A stretch of DNA of 64,000 nt from an uncultured Aurantimonas sp. (GCA_947488615.1 CANKZU010000009.1:80536-144535), one strand, 5' to 3'. Positions 17,096 to 27,235 are shown, numbered from the stretch's first letter. Made by a program: numbers and translations. Notes: a model not told the origin generated them from the letters alone.

Positions 17096-18662
17096 TGCTC
17101 TCGACCTTGCCGGTCAGAAGGGAATGAAGAGCCTCGCCTATCCACATCGCGAGCAGCGGAGGAACCGCGTTGCCAACCTGCACGTATTGCTGCGTGCGAT
17201 TGCCCTTGAAGAGATAGTTGTCTGGAAAGGTCTGCAGTCGAGCAGCCTCACGAACGGAGAGGCTCCGGCACTGCAAAGGGTCCGGATGAATGAAGTAATG
17301 CCCATCCTTTGAGATGTGAGACGTGATGGTGGTCGAAGCCGCATCCCATAGTTGGACGCGAAAACGATCGGAGAACTTACCCGTGGACCAGTTGTTGTGG
17401 TTTGGCGCCAGTTCGGAAGGGAAATCCGTTGCCTTCGGTGAGCGGCCGACAACCTCGCCAAAGACGGCAGCAAAAAAATAGCGGGCCAGGTCCTCCGCCA
17501 TGTGACCTCGCGTCTGGTTGTTGGGCAGTCGCGTGAGTTTCCTGTCGACAAGCCAGTTGCTGAGATCCTCGGAGCAGAGCTTCGAGCTGCCAGTGCTGTC
17601 TCCTTCCCTCGGAGGGACTACATTCATTTTCTGAAGCAGGGTCAGGTAGTGTTTTGCCTTGGACGTGAATGAGAGTTTCTCGTCCTCGGTCAATCCCGGA
17701 TCGAGACTGGAAACCTTCGCCATTGCCGACGAGACGACAGCACGCCATTCGTCGGGTCCATCTGCAGAACGGCTGAGCCCGCTGCGCAGTTTCGGCATGC
17801 CTCCGATTGCATCCCGGACTGTAGCTTCAGCGCGTCGTCTCTCGATAAGATCAGCAACCGCCTGATCAGAGATGTCGCGTGCCAGATCTTCGCGAACTCC
17901 GACGACGATCACCCTGTGTCTCGCTTGGGGAATGCCGAAGTCTTCAGCGCGCATCACGAAATCCCGCGATCGCGGAACAGCAGTTTCGGTCTTCGGCAGG
18001 CGGCGCGGCAGGGGTGAAAGGGCAAACAGCCGGTAACGCCCAGCATCGCGCTGGTGCCCCCGCAGATCCTCCAGAACCTGGTCGAAGATGCGACGCTCTC
18101 CATCGATTGACGAGGAGAGCATGCCCTTCACATTTTCCATGACGAATGCGGCTGGTTGCAGCCGATCTAGAATACGGATGTACTCCTTGTAGAGAAAGTG
18201 TCGGTTGTCCTTGCTCGCGACATAGCCTTCCTTGCCTTGGTTTCGGGCGCGTCCGACCAGCGAATATGCTTGGCAGGGCGGACCACCGATCAGGACCACC
18301 CTGCCGCTGTTGGCCTCTCGGATTTCGTCCAGACGGGCGTCAAGCAGCGCGGTTGAACCCTCGCCACCGAGCTCGAGTTGCCATGCCTCCCTCTCGGCGC
18401 GCTTCCATTCATCCGGAAACTCCTTCGACCACTCGGGTTCCTGGGAACCGCTGTTGATGAAATCGTAGTACAGCTCTGGGGGTGAGCCCTTGAACTGGCG
18501 CAGAAAGCTTCGGAGAAGCAAAGTTGTATGGGCAGTTGCCTCCTTCTCTATGGAGAGGTCGATCGAGAACGCGTATTTTCCATTGTTGTCGCGGACGTTG
18601 GAAAAGCCTTCGGCGAGTCCTCCGGGACCAGCGAAAATGTCGACGACTGCGTATCTTGGCAA
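17052..18662 (-). CDS. DNA (cytosine-5) methyltransferase
   Basis: 536 residues. C5-methyltransferase motifs are in order: motif I DIFAGPGGLAEGF near residue 8, motif IV GGPPCQAYS with the catalytic cysteine near 130, motif VI MENVKG near 175, motif VIII-like FGIPQARHRV near 245, and motif X (QVGNAVPPLLA) near 505. It transfers methyl groups from SAM to cytosine and should protect host sites from the linked nuclease genes. The long span between motifs VIII and X holds the target recognition region. It is first in the operon and divergent from vsr, with 74 bases between them. Confidence 0.93.
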   Translation of the reverse strand: MPRYAVVDIFAGPGGLAEGFSNVRDNNGKYAFSIDLSIEKEATAHTTLLLRSFLRQFKGSPPELYYDFINSGSQEPEWSKEFPDEWKRAEREAWQLELGGEGSTALLDARLDEIREANSGRVVLIGGPPCQAYSLVGRARNQGKEGYVASKDNRHFLYKEYIRILDRLQPAAFVMENVKGMLSSSIDGERRIFDQVLEDLRGHQRDAGRYRLFALSPLPRRLPKTETAVPRSRDFVMRAEDFGIPQARHRVIVVGVREDLARDISDQAVADLIERRRAEATVRDAIGGMPKLRSGLSRSADGPDEWRAVVSSAMAKVSSLDPGLTEDEKLSFTSKAKHYLTLLQKMNVVPPREGDSTGSSKLCSEDLSNWLVDRKLTRLPNNQTRGHMAEDLARYFFAAVFGEVVGRSPKATDFPSELAPNHNNWSTGKFSDRFRVQLWDAASTTITSHISKDGHYFIHPDPLQCRSLSVREAARLQTFPDNYLFKGNRTQQYVQVGNAVPPLLAMWIGEALHSLLTGKVESNEQKREAGELARVG

Positions 18663-18736
18663 AATGGAAGTCCCGGCAATAAGTTATGAAGACGAGTTGA
18701 TTTGAATCATCCTAGAGGAGAATTACTTCAAGCGGT

Positions 18737-19219
18737 ATGGTTGATATTGTAAATACTTCAACACGTTCTCGCATGATGGCCTCCATCCGTGGCACCAACA
18801 CGAAGCCCGAAATGGTGCTCCGTCGTCTGTTGCACGCATCTGGCCTGCGCTACCGACTGCATGCAAGGGATTTGCCGGGAAAGCCGGATATCGTGTTCCC
18901 TCGCAGGAAGGCGGTCGTTTTCGTGCATGGGTGTTTCTGGCATCGCCACTCTGGCTGCCACTGGTGCACGACACCTGCTGCCAACGTCGATTTCTGGAGC
19001 AAGAAGTTTGCTGAGAACGTGAAACGTGACCAGCGGTGCGTCGAGGCTCTTGTCGAACTTGACTGGCGCGTTGGAACGGTTTGGGAGTGCGCGTTGAGAG
19101 GTGATGAGGCGCCACGAACGTCGATCATGCTTCAGGATTGGCTGGATTCGGACAGTCTAGAGTTCGAGACGGACTTGATTCGCCCGAGGGCGACTATTCC
19201 ATCGGCCTCGACTCCGTGA
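18737..19219 (+). CDS. vsr: Very short patch repair (Vsr) endonuclease
   Basis: 160 residues, the usual length. The Vsr core is clear: STRSRMMASIRGTNTKPE at the start, the active-site aspartate in GKPDIVFP, and the zinc-binding stretch HGCFWHRHSGCHWC. Vsr enzymes nick beside T:G mismatches that arise when 5-methylcytosine deaminates, so they accompany cytosine methyltransferases, here the divergent gene at 17052-18662. The gene end overlaps the convergent integrase gene by 26 bases. Confidence 0.93.
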   Translation: MVDIVNTSTRSRMMASIRGTNTKPEMVLRRLLHASGLRYRLHARDLPGKPDIVFPRRKAVVFVHGCFWHRHSGCHWCTTPAANVDFWSKKFAENVKRDQRCVEALVELDWRVGTVWECALRGDEAPRTSIMLQDWLDSDSLEFETDLIRPRATIPSASTP

Positions 19220-20516
19220 GCATTGACTCGATCGCGCTTCGCCGGGACTGTCGATCCAGCGTGTACGTATTCCGCCTGAACTCGACCCCATCGAGCAGAG
19301 CCTTTACGTAGCCGGAGACAGTGTCCGCAGCCATGATCAGCGTCGAGTCGAGTGTGTGGACGTATTTGCTCGTGACTGATCCCTTGGCATGACCAATCAG
19401 CGCGGCAATCGTGATCTCGGTAAAACCCAGATCGTTCGCAATGCTCGCAAAACTGTGCCGGAGCACGTGAGGCGTGACGTCCCAGAGCGGCGTGTCCTTG
19501 AACAGCTTCTTCCAGCTCTGCGGGAAGTTTCCGACCGCGTTGTCGATGCCCTGGCCGGGAAAGACGTAGGTGCCGGTTCTCTGAGGCCGCTCAATCTCCA
19601 GATACTCCACGACGGGAAGCCCGACCGGACGAACCGATGAACCTTCCTTGCTGTCGATCAGCCGCAGGCAGCTCCCTTCGAGATCCACCTCGCTCCATTT
19701 GAGATTGACGATTTCGCCGCGCCGGCAGCCTGTTACCGCGATCAGCCGGAGGATCTCGGCATGTAACCTGTAACGGTCGTTTCTCTGTGCCTCCCTGAGA
19801 ATGCTACCCAGGACCCGATACTCGGCTTCGCTGAGCCGGCGGTCGCGAACCTGGTACTTCGGTTTGCGGAGGCCATGCGTCGGATTGTGTTTGATCACTC
19901 CGGCCTCGACCGCATAGGAGAATATGCCGCCAAGCAGGCCCATGGTCCGGATCGCGGTTCCGCGACCGCCGCGAACGATGGCCTTGCCGCGCAGCTTTTC
20001 GGTTTTCATGGTCACGCGTGTCTTGCCGGCGATGATGTCCTTCATCAGGTTATTCATGTCCGGCTTGGTGATGTCCCGCACACGTCGCGTCCCAAGAAGA
20101 GGAATGATGTGCCTACGGATACGGCCGACATCGGTGGCGATGGTGGTATCCTTCTTCGGCCGTCCGGCTTTCCCAAGAATGAGTCCAGCTTCCATGTCGG
20201 CGATGTACTGTTCGCAGAGCTGCTTTATGGTCAGCGCTTTCCGATCTTCTTCTCGTTCCTCTGCGGGGTCATCACCATGAGCGACTCGGCCAAGCTGCGC
20301 TTTCGCTTCACGACGCGCGGTCTCTGGGGTCCATATGCCATGGAGGCCTATTGTATAGCGACGCGAACGTCCTCTTGATCGATATTGAATCACATAGCTG
20401 CGCTTTCCGGATGCGAAGACGCGCAGACCAAACCCAGGGAGTTCATCATCCCAAATGACGTAGTCTTTGGTGCCTGTTTCGGCCGTATCGACGACCCGTT
20501 TGGTGATCTTCGCCAT
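19194..20516 (-). CDS. int: Tyrosine recombinase/integrase of the island
   Basis: 440 residues. The N-terminal DUF4102-type arm-binding part (MAKITKRVVDTAETGTKDYV, then LPGFGLRVFASGKRSY) is followed by a core-binding domain and a catalytic domain. Catalytic residues are visible: Arg in TGCRRGEIVNLKW near 240, HVLRHSF near 350, His in LIGHAKG near 380, and the nucleophile Tyr in TSKYVH near 390. It should catalyse integration and excision at the tRNA-Arg site 180 bases away. The gene is complete. Confidence 0.94.
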   Translation of the reverse strand: MAKITKRVVDTAETGTKDYVIWDDELPGFGLRVFASGKRSYVIQYRSRGRSRRYTIGLHGIWTPETARREAKAQLGRVAHGDDPAEEREEDRKALTIKQLCEQYIADMEAGLILGKAGRPKKDTTIATDVGRIRRHIIPLLGTRRVRDITKPDMNNLMKDIIAGKTRVTMKTEKLRGKAIVRGGRGTAIRTMGLLGGIFSYAVEAGVIKHNPTHGLRKPKYQVRDRRLSEAEYRVLGSILREAQRNDRYRLHAEILRLIAVTGCRRGEIVNLKWSEVDLEGSCLRLIDSKEGSSVRPVGLPVVEYLEIERPQRTGTYVFPGQGIDNAVGNFPQSWKKLFKDTPLWDVTPHVLRHSFASIANDLGFTEITIAALIGHAKGSVTSKYVHTLDSTLIMAADTVSGYVKALLDGVEFRRNTYTLDRQSRRSAIESMLTESRPME

Positions 20517-20695
20517 GGTCCCAGTCCCTGCCGGACCCGACTTTCACGTAAGCACCACGTAAGCGCTTCGCGGCAAATTCGGGCGTATTCTCGGATAGAG
20601 ACTTCGGAGAGCGGATTCTGAAAATCAATGTTTTTCAGGTGGTTATCGTTCTCTGGCGTACCCTATCGTGCAATTCGGATAGGCCCTTAGACCAG

Positions 20696-20740
20696 CTCCG
20701 AAGGCAGAGGTCACTGGTTCGAATCCAGTCGGGTGCACCA
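20696..20740 (+). other. attR: 3' half of tRNA-Arg(CCG) left by island integration
   Basis: The sequence runs from the anticodon loop (CTCCGAA) through the variable loop and the T arm (ACTGG-TTCGAAT-CCAGT) to the acceptor strand CGGGTGC and ACCA. No matching 5' half (it would begin GCACCCG) lies upstream, and the bases before CTCCGAA do not complete an anticodon stem. This is the usual scar when an integrase uses the anticodon loop as crossover site. The intact tRNA should lie at the other end of the island, left of the window. Confidence 0.8.
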
Positions 20741-20769
20741 CTCTTTTCAATGATTTTTCAGCGCGATGC

Positions 20770-21525
20770 CTATGCCGGGGCGAGAAGAATCGCGAATCCT
20801 TGAACGAGATAGACCGCGCCGATCCCCAGCACGATGGTCTTGGTCCAGGTTCGATACTGGCGATCGGTGATCCGATCGAGGACGGTGCGGGCAAGCGAGG
20901 TACCGACGACCGCCAAGCCCGCGCCCATCAGCAACAGCCAGGCGGAGACCGCGCCGTCCCCTGCCGTCACGATGACGCCGAAATAGACCAGCTTCGTTCC
21001 ATGCGCCATGACCTGACAAGCCGACTTGCTGGCCACGATGATGCGGCGATCCACCGGCATGCGGACGAGAAACGCGTCGAGGAGCGGGCCTGATACGCCC
21101 GAGACGAATTGCAGGCCGGTGCCGACGAAGCCGGCAAATTCGGCCGCGCCGCGCCGCCGGGCATGGGGCGCGTAGCGCTCGGGCAGGGCGAAGGCCATGA
21201 ACGGCACCAGCCCGAGGCAGATCAGCACGGTGGCGCGATCCGGCACGATCAAGAGAAACGAAAACAGCGCCAGCGCCGCCGCCGATCCGGCGGCGAACCG
21301 CGCCACGACGCGAAAATCGATATAGCGCCACCACAGCACCGCCCGCCAGCCATTGGCGGCCAGCTGCGTGACGCCGTGCAGGATCATCGCCGCCGGGACG
21401 GGCAACAGGAACAGGAGCCCGCCCATCAACACCATGCCGCCGGCTATGCCGAACACGCCGCTGAGGAACGACGTGCCCAGAACGAGCACGGCGAGCCCGA
21501 TGAGGGCGAGCGGTCCGCTCAGCAT
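20770..21525 (-). CDS. TauE/SafE-family membrane permease
   Basis: 251 residues from ATG 21525 (MLSGPLALIG), 17 bases after the upstream gene stops; the open frame further upstream is a shadow of that gene. About seven to eight hydrophobic segments are seen, with the family's early glycine-rich GVFGIAGGMVLMGGLL motif near residue 25 and a second-half repeat (VGTGLQFVSGVSGPLLD). Members export sulfite, sulfoacetate or other organic anions. It closes the catabolic operon and may export a toxic by-product. Confidence 0.82.
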   Translation of the reverse strand: MLSGPLALIGLAVLVLGTSFLSGVFGIAGGMVLMGGLLFLLPVPAAMILHGVTQLAANGWRAVLWWRYIDFRVVARFAAGSAAALALFSFLLIVPDRATVLICLGLVPFMAFALPERYAPHARRRGAAEFAGFVGTGLQFVSGVSGPLLDAFLVRMPVDRRIIVASKSACQVMAHGTKLVYFGVIVTAGDGAVSAWLLLMGAGLAVVGTSLARTVLDRITDRQYRTWTKTIVLGIGAVYLVQGFAILLAPA

Positions 21526-21542
21526 CAGCTGCGCCCTCGAAC

Positions 21543-22403
21543 CTACTGGAAGCTGTTTTCGAGCGTGCCGAGCCCCGTAATGCTCATCCGCACGACATCG
21601 CCCGGCTTGAGAAACCGCGGCGGCTTGAAGCCGATCCCGACGCCGACCGGCGTGCCGGTGGCGATGATGTCGCCGGGCACCAGGGTCAGCCCGGCGGAAA
21701 TGGTCTCGACGAGGCTGGGGATGTCGAAGATCAGGTCGCTGGTATTCGCCTGCTGCCGGACCTCGCCATTCACCCGGGTCTCCAGGTCCAGGTTCTCCGG
21801 GTCGACCTCGTCGGCGGTGGCGATCCACGGCCCCATCGGGCAGAAGGTGTCGAGCGCCTTGCCGAGGAACCACTGCTTGTGCTGCTTCTGGCGGTCGCGC
21901 GCCGTCACGTCATTGACGATCATGTAGCCCCAGATATGCTCGTAAGCCTTGGCCTTGGGGATGTTGCGGCCGCCCTTGCCGATCACCAGGGCGAGTTCGA
22001 TTTCGTAATCGACAGACTGCGTGACGTCGCCATGCAGCTCCACGACAGCACCCGTTCCCACCACGCAGGAGGCGGGCTTGGTGAAGACCGCCGGAAATTC
22101 GTCGACCTCCGCGCCCGCCACCGCGCCGGCCTCAAAGCCGCTCTGGGAAAATTCCTTGGCGTGGGCATGATAATTCTTGCCGACGCAGAAAATGTTGCGG
22201 CGCGGCGCCGGGATCGGTGCTTCAATCGTCACGCTGTCGACCGGCATCGGTTCTCCGACGGCGCGGATCTCGCCGCGCAAGCGATCGAAATTCTCGATCA
22301 GTTCGACCATGTCGGAGACGGCCGGCTCGATCGCCCGCACCATCTGATCCGCAACGACGCCGATCCGGGATTCGCCGTTCTTCGCATACCGTATGAACTT
22401 CAT
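21543..22403 (-). CDS. Fumarylacetoacetate hydrolase-family enzyme
   Basis: 286 residues, the length of the short FAH group. The N-terminal cap (MKFIRYAKNGESRIGVV) is followed by the core: FCVGKNYHAHAKEF near 75, the metal ligands in VDYEIELALVIGKGGR near 130, and GDIIATGTPVGVG near 235. Such enzymes cleave C-C bonds of beta-diketo acids or hydrate/isomerise dienoates in ring-cleavage and keto-acid pathways. The exact substrate cannot be read from sequence. Confidence 0.88.
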   Translation of the reverse strand: MKFIRYAKNGESRIGVVADQMVRAIEPAVSDMVELIENFDRLRGEIRAVGEPMPVDSVTIEAPIPAPRRNIFCVGKNYHAHAKEFSQSGFEAGAVAGAEVDEFPAVFTKPASCVVGTGAVVELHGDVTQSVDYEIELALVIGKGGRNIPKAKAYEHIWGYMIVNDVTARDRQKQHKQWFLGKALDTFCPMGPWIATADEVDPENLDLETRVNGEVRQQANTSDLIFDIPSLVETISAGLTLVPGDIIATGTPVGVGIGFKPPRFLKPGDVVRMSITGLGTLENSFQ

Positions 22404-22450
22404 CCTGCCGCGTTTCCTCTCCAGTCCAGTGTCCGCTTTTCGTGGTCAAT

Positions 22451-23377
22451 TCAGCCGTGATAGTCCGATGCCGGCCGTGTGAAGAAGCCATGCAGGATCT
22501 GATAGGCGATCAGGAAGTTCTTCTGGGTGAAAGATGCATGCGAGATGCCCTTCATCACAGCGAACTCCTTGTCGGCGTTCGGCAAGCGCTTGAAGAAGGC
22601 GAGCAGATCGTCGACGCCGGCAATGCCGTCGAACTCGCCGCGCATGACGATCGTCGCCGCCTCGAGCTTTTCCGGATCGACCAGCGGCAGCCTGGTGCAC
22701 ATGTCGATATAGGTGCCGTTCGGCATCGAATCGTCGAGCGCCAGAACCTGATCGATGAAGGGCTGGGCGAAGCTGTCGTGGACGGTGCCGGGGTGGTCTC
22801 GATTGAAGATCGACCACATGAATTCCTGGTTGACCGGTCGCCGGACGGTGCCGCGCCAATCGTCGATCTTCTTGCTCCGCTGTTCCAGCGTCGGGCTGCC
22901 CTCTCCGGTCCAGACCATTGCGTCGAGCGCCAGGCGACTGACGCGATCGGGATGGCGTTCGGCGAACATCGCCGCGCGAAGCGCGCCGGACGAAATGCCA
23001 TAGGCAAAGAGCGGCCCGCTTTCGCCGCGCTCGATGATGAAATCGGAAACCGCCTTGGCGTCGTCGGCGCCGTCGGCGATCGTCGCCAGCACGTCCTCGC
23101 CCTTGTAGGAGCGGCCATATCCGCGGCAGTCGAAGCACCAGGTGTTGAAGCCGCGGCTGGCGAACCAGTCCATGACAGAGGCTTCCGGCATGCCGTCGAC
23201 CTGCAGGTCGAAGGTCGGTTGGCTGGCCATCGACGAGCCGTGCACGAACAAAATGGTGCCGCGAACGGGGCCGTCGGCGACGCTCGGCTTTTCCCAGATG
23301 AAAACCTCCTGGCCATTGGATGTCGTGCGGTGCTCCTTGCCTTCGGTCTTCGTCGTCGCGCGAATGTCGTCCTGCAT
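22451..23377 (-). CDS. Alpha/beta hydrolase
   Basis: 308 residues from ATG 23377 (MQDDIRATTKTEG); the open frame continues upstream as a shadow of the next gene. The fold shows the oxyanion strand ILFVHGSSMAS near 45, a nucleophile elbow AYGISSGALRA near 128 (GxSxG as GISSG), an acid in RGEFDGIAG near 245 and the late histidine in GISHASF near 275. It probably hydrolyses an ester or C-C bond of the imported compound. The spacing of 35-47 bases to both neighbours fits one operon. Confidence 0.85.
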   Translation of the reverse strand: MQDDIRATTKTEGKEHRTTSNGQEVFIWEKPSVADGPVRGTILFVHGSSMASQPTFDLQVDGMPEASVMDWFASRGFNTWCFDCRGYGRSYKGEDVLATIADGADDAKAVSDFIIERGESGPLFAYGISSGALRAAMFAERHPDRVSRLALDAMVWTGEGSPTLEQRSKKIDDWRGTVRRPVNQEFMWSIFNRDHPGTVHDSFAQPFIDQVLALDDSMPNGTYIDMCTRLPLVDPEKLEAATIVMRGEFDGIAGVDDLLAFFKRLPNADKEFAVMKGISHASFTQKNFLIAYQILHGFFTRPASDYHG

Positions 23378-23412
23378 GTTTCGGTCCTGATTGTTGGCGA
23401 TAAGGGGGTGGG

Positions 23413-24392
<980 letters not shown>

Positions 24393-24396
<4 letters not shown>

Positions 24397-25703
24397 GTCG
24401 CCTCCGATCCTTCGTTCAAGACCTCACGCCCCTCGAATTCCAGAATATGCAGGCCGCGATTGCGGTCGAGCAGGTAGATGACGCCGTCCTCGCCGACGGC
24501 GACGTCGTTCGACTGCGGGCTCGGCTCGCCACCGAGCGGTTCGGGGATGAAAAAGCCGACCTCCTCCGGCAAGGCGGGATCCTTGGCGTCGATGATGCGC
24601 AGGCCGCCGGAAAACCAGGTCGCGTAAATCAGCGTCGTGTCGAGCCGCTCGTGGAATTGGTGCGCGCCGAACCGGCCGGGCGCGCCGCTGTAGGGTGAGG
24701 CGCTCTCGCCCAGACTGAAGATCGACAGCGGCTTGAGATCGGCGACATCGGTCGCGTCGAACAGCCAGAGGAACCCGTGCAACCGGCCATGCAAATGGTC
24801 GTGCTCCTCGTCGATCGCCGCGGCGATGCGCCGGCCACCGATCGGGTTCTCGAACGGCATGACGGTGTGGGTCGGCTCGGGAATCGCCGGATGGTAATCA
24901 TAGGCCCCGATGGTTCTGAGGTCGGTGATGTCGGTCGCGTCGATGACCCGGATCCCGGCGTTCCAGACCGCCGCCCACAATTCGTCGCCGCAGCGCATGG
25001 CGTGGTGGAGGCGGTTCTTCAGGCCCTGCCAATGTGGCGTCTCGCCGCCGGCCACGTGCTGGCCCGGCATCGCCCAGCGCGCGACCTCCCGCGGCCGGGC
25101 GGGCTCGGCCAGGTCGTAGACGACCAGGATATTGCCGACATAGCCCTCCATCTCGGTCGAGATGTAGGCGTAACGTGCGTCGGCATCGAAACGGTGGACG
25201 CCGACGCCATGGGTGCGCTCGTAGGCTAGCAGGGACGGCCGGGTTCGGTCGGAGATGTCCCAGATCTTGAAGCCGCCCTCGTCATAGCTTTCGTTCGCGG
25301 CCTTGCGCAGTCGCGGCATGTCACCGGGCGCGACGCCGACCCGCGCGGCCACCTCCGCCTCGCCCGGATCGCGGCCGAGTTCGTCGCGCAGCGCCGCTTC
25401 GGCGGCGGCGATGCCCTTGGCGCGGCGTTTGAAGTGGCGGTCGTTCTGCTCGACATTGGTGATCATCAGGTCGCCGACGACCCGCAGCTTGTGGGTGTGC
25501 GAGGCGTCGGTCTCCAAGCGGATGTCCGCCACGACCTTCGGATTGCGGCGGTCCGAGACGTCGATGATCGAAGTGCCGTAGGGCGGCTTCATGTGGCCGA
25601 TGAAGACATGATCGCCGTCGACCACGACCTGACCGCCGCCGGGGATGTCGAGCATCGCGATCTGACGCACCCGGTGGGAAAGCGGCTGATCCGCGGGGCT
25701 CAT
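24393..25703 (-). CDS. LVIVD-repeat beta-propeller protein
   Basis: 436 residues from ATG 25703, which overlaps the tctA stop (ATGA). Repeated propeller blades of the form [31 protein letters not shown] and [10 protein letters not shown] are spaced about 50-60 residues apart. No signal peptide is visible, so it may act in the cytoplasm. Residues of roughly 95-130 form an insert ([16 protein letters not shown]) that looks like the sigma-70 region 3 helix-turn-helix pattern. Function is unknown; it may be a lactonase-like or scaffold protein for the pathway. Confidence 0.75.
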
Positions 25704-27235
25704 CGACGGGCCCCCGCCGATGGTCCCGCCGCCTTGGCCCGCCGGTCGCGCCACCGCGCGGTGACGGCCGGCAGCAGCAGGCTCAGGATCAGCAGCACCC
25801 AGAGGATGTTGCCGATCATGGAGGAGAACATCACCATCGGGTCGTTTCCGGAAATCCGCATGGCCAGGATGAAGGAGCGCTCGATCAGCGGGCCGAGGAT
25901 GACGCCGATCAAAATGGCGGCAACGTGATAGCCGGTCTTGCGCGCCACATAGCCGATGATGCCGAAGGCGAAAGCGATCCCCATGTCGAACAGGAACCCA
26001 CGCGGGACGAAGGCGCCGACCAGCGTGAACGCGACGATCATCGGCGCGAGATACATCGTCGAGACGACGGTGATCCGCGACATGTAGCGAACCATCGGGA
26101 CAATGGTGAGGAACATGAAGACGTAGGACACGGCCATCGCCGTGATGACGCCATAGGCCAGCTCCGGGGCCTCCACGAAGAGCCGCGGGCCGAACGGAAA
26201 GCCGTGAAATTGCAGCACGATCATCATCACCGCCGCCGTGCTGCCGCCCGGCACACCGATGGCGAGCAGCGGCACCAGCGTTCCGGTGGTGACGCCATTA
26301 TTGGCGGCCTCGGGCGCTGCAACACCGTCAGAAAAGCCGGTGCCGAACCGTTCCGGCGTCTTGGAGAACAGTCGGGCCTGCTGATAGGCGACAAAGGCCG
26401 CGATTGAGGCGCCGGCGCCCGGAAGCACGCCGATCACCAGCCCGAGAAGGCTGGTCCATGTAATCAACCACCATTTGCGGAAGGCCTGGAGGGTCTCGCT
26501 CAGGCTGTTCGCCCAAGTAGCGGTCGGCACGGCGACCGTCCCCTTGGTGTCGACAAGCCATTTCTGCTCGAGCATGACAAGCGCTTCGGAGATGGCGAAC
26601 AAGCCGATCAAGGCGGGCACCAGCGGCACGCCGTCGAAGAGTTCCAGAAAGCCGAAGGTGCCGCGCGGCGTCGCGTAGATATGGTCGGCGCCCATCGCGC
26701 CGAGCATCAATCCGAAAGCGCCGGCGATCAGACCTTTCAACATGTCCTGGGCGGCGATGGAGGCAATCAGCGCGAGGCCGAACAGCATGATCACGACCAT
26801 CTCGACGCTGTGGACGTAGTAGCCGACGCGCGACAGCACCGGCAGCGCGAACAGCGTCACGATCGAACTGATCAGTCCGCCCATCACCGACGCCACGAAA
26901 CAGACCGCGAGCGCCTTGCTGGCCTGACCATTCTTGGTCATCTGGTAGCCGTCGAGCGTCGTCGCCGCCGCGCCGCCGGTGCCGGGAATGTTGAGCAGAA
27001 TCGCCGGTATTCCGCCACCCAGATGCGAAGCGCTGTAGAGCGCCACCATGAACACCAGCGCCACTTCGACATCGAGGGCGAGCGTCAGCGGCAACAGGAT
27101 GATGATCGTGTTGTGGGCGGCGAAACCGGGGATCGCCCCCATGACGATGCCGATCAGCACGGCAGGGATGATCACCCACCAGAGACTGAAGGAATGCAGG
27201 AATAGGCCCGTGATAAAGGCGGCGTCGAACTCCAT
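25700..27235 (-). CDS. tctA: Tripartite tricarboxylate transporter large permease TctA
   Basis: 511 residues with about 12 hydrophobic segments. The family-typical start (GIVMGAIPGFAAHNTIIILL, near 28) and the GIPAILLNIPGTGGAAATTLDGY region near 75 are present, as is the second-half repeat VIGVLPGAGASIAAF. It is the main membrane channel of a secondary importer for carboxylates, driven by the cation gradient and fed by TctC. Its ATG shares one base with the tctB stop (TGATG). Confidence 0.95.
   Translation of the reverse strand: MEFDAAFITGLFLHSFSLWWVIIPAVLIGIVMGAIPGFAAHNTIIILLPLTLALDVEVALVFMVALYSASHLGGGIPAILLNIPGTGGAAATTLDGYQMTKNGQASKALAVCFVASVMGGLISSIVTLFALPVLSRVGYYVHSVEMVVIMLFGLALIASIAAQDMLKGLIAGAFGLMLGAMGADHIYATPRGTFGFLELFDGVPLVPALIGLFAISEALVMLEQKWLVDTKGTVAVPTATWANSLSETLQAFRKWWLITWTSLLGLVIGVLPGAGASIAAFVAYQQARLFSKTPERFGTGFSDGVAAPEAANNGVTTGTLVPLLAIGVPGGSTAAVMMIVLQFHGFPFGPRLFVEAPELAYGVITAMAVSYVFMFLTIVPMVRYMSRITVVSTMYLAPMIVAFTLVGAFVPRGFLFDMGIAFAFGIIGYVARKTGYHVAAILIGVILGPLIERSFILAMRISGNDPMVMFSSMIGNILWVLLILSLLLPAVTARWRDRRAKAAGPSAGARR

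Larger units (their letters stand above)
1..20740. mobile_element. Right-hand part of an integrated genomic island carrying defence genes
   Basis: The right boundary is a tyrosine integrase gene followed by a 3' fragment of a tRNA-Arg gene. The cargo is typical of integrative elements (ParB-like protein, RadC, ArdC) together with many defence genes. To the right of the tRNA fragment the content changes at once to metabolic operons. The left boundary, and with it any intact tRNA copy, is not in the window. Whether the element can transfer itself cannot be judged because no conjugation genes are visible here. Confidence 0.8.

Noticed and set aside
8095..19219. Labelling the methyltransferase operon as DISARM or BREX
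   Set aside because: The hallmark DISARM (DrmA, DrmB) and BREX (PglZ, BrxC) proteins are absent; Z1 and GHKL subunits define a different type.
20643..20894. Open frame on the minus strand at the tRNA-Arg fragment
   Set aside because: Its peptide includes GFEPVTSAF, the well-known product of translating a tRNA 3' end; it is not a gene.
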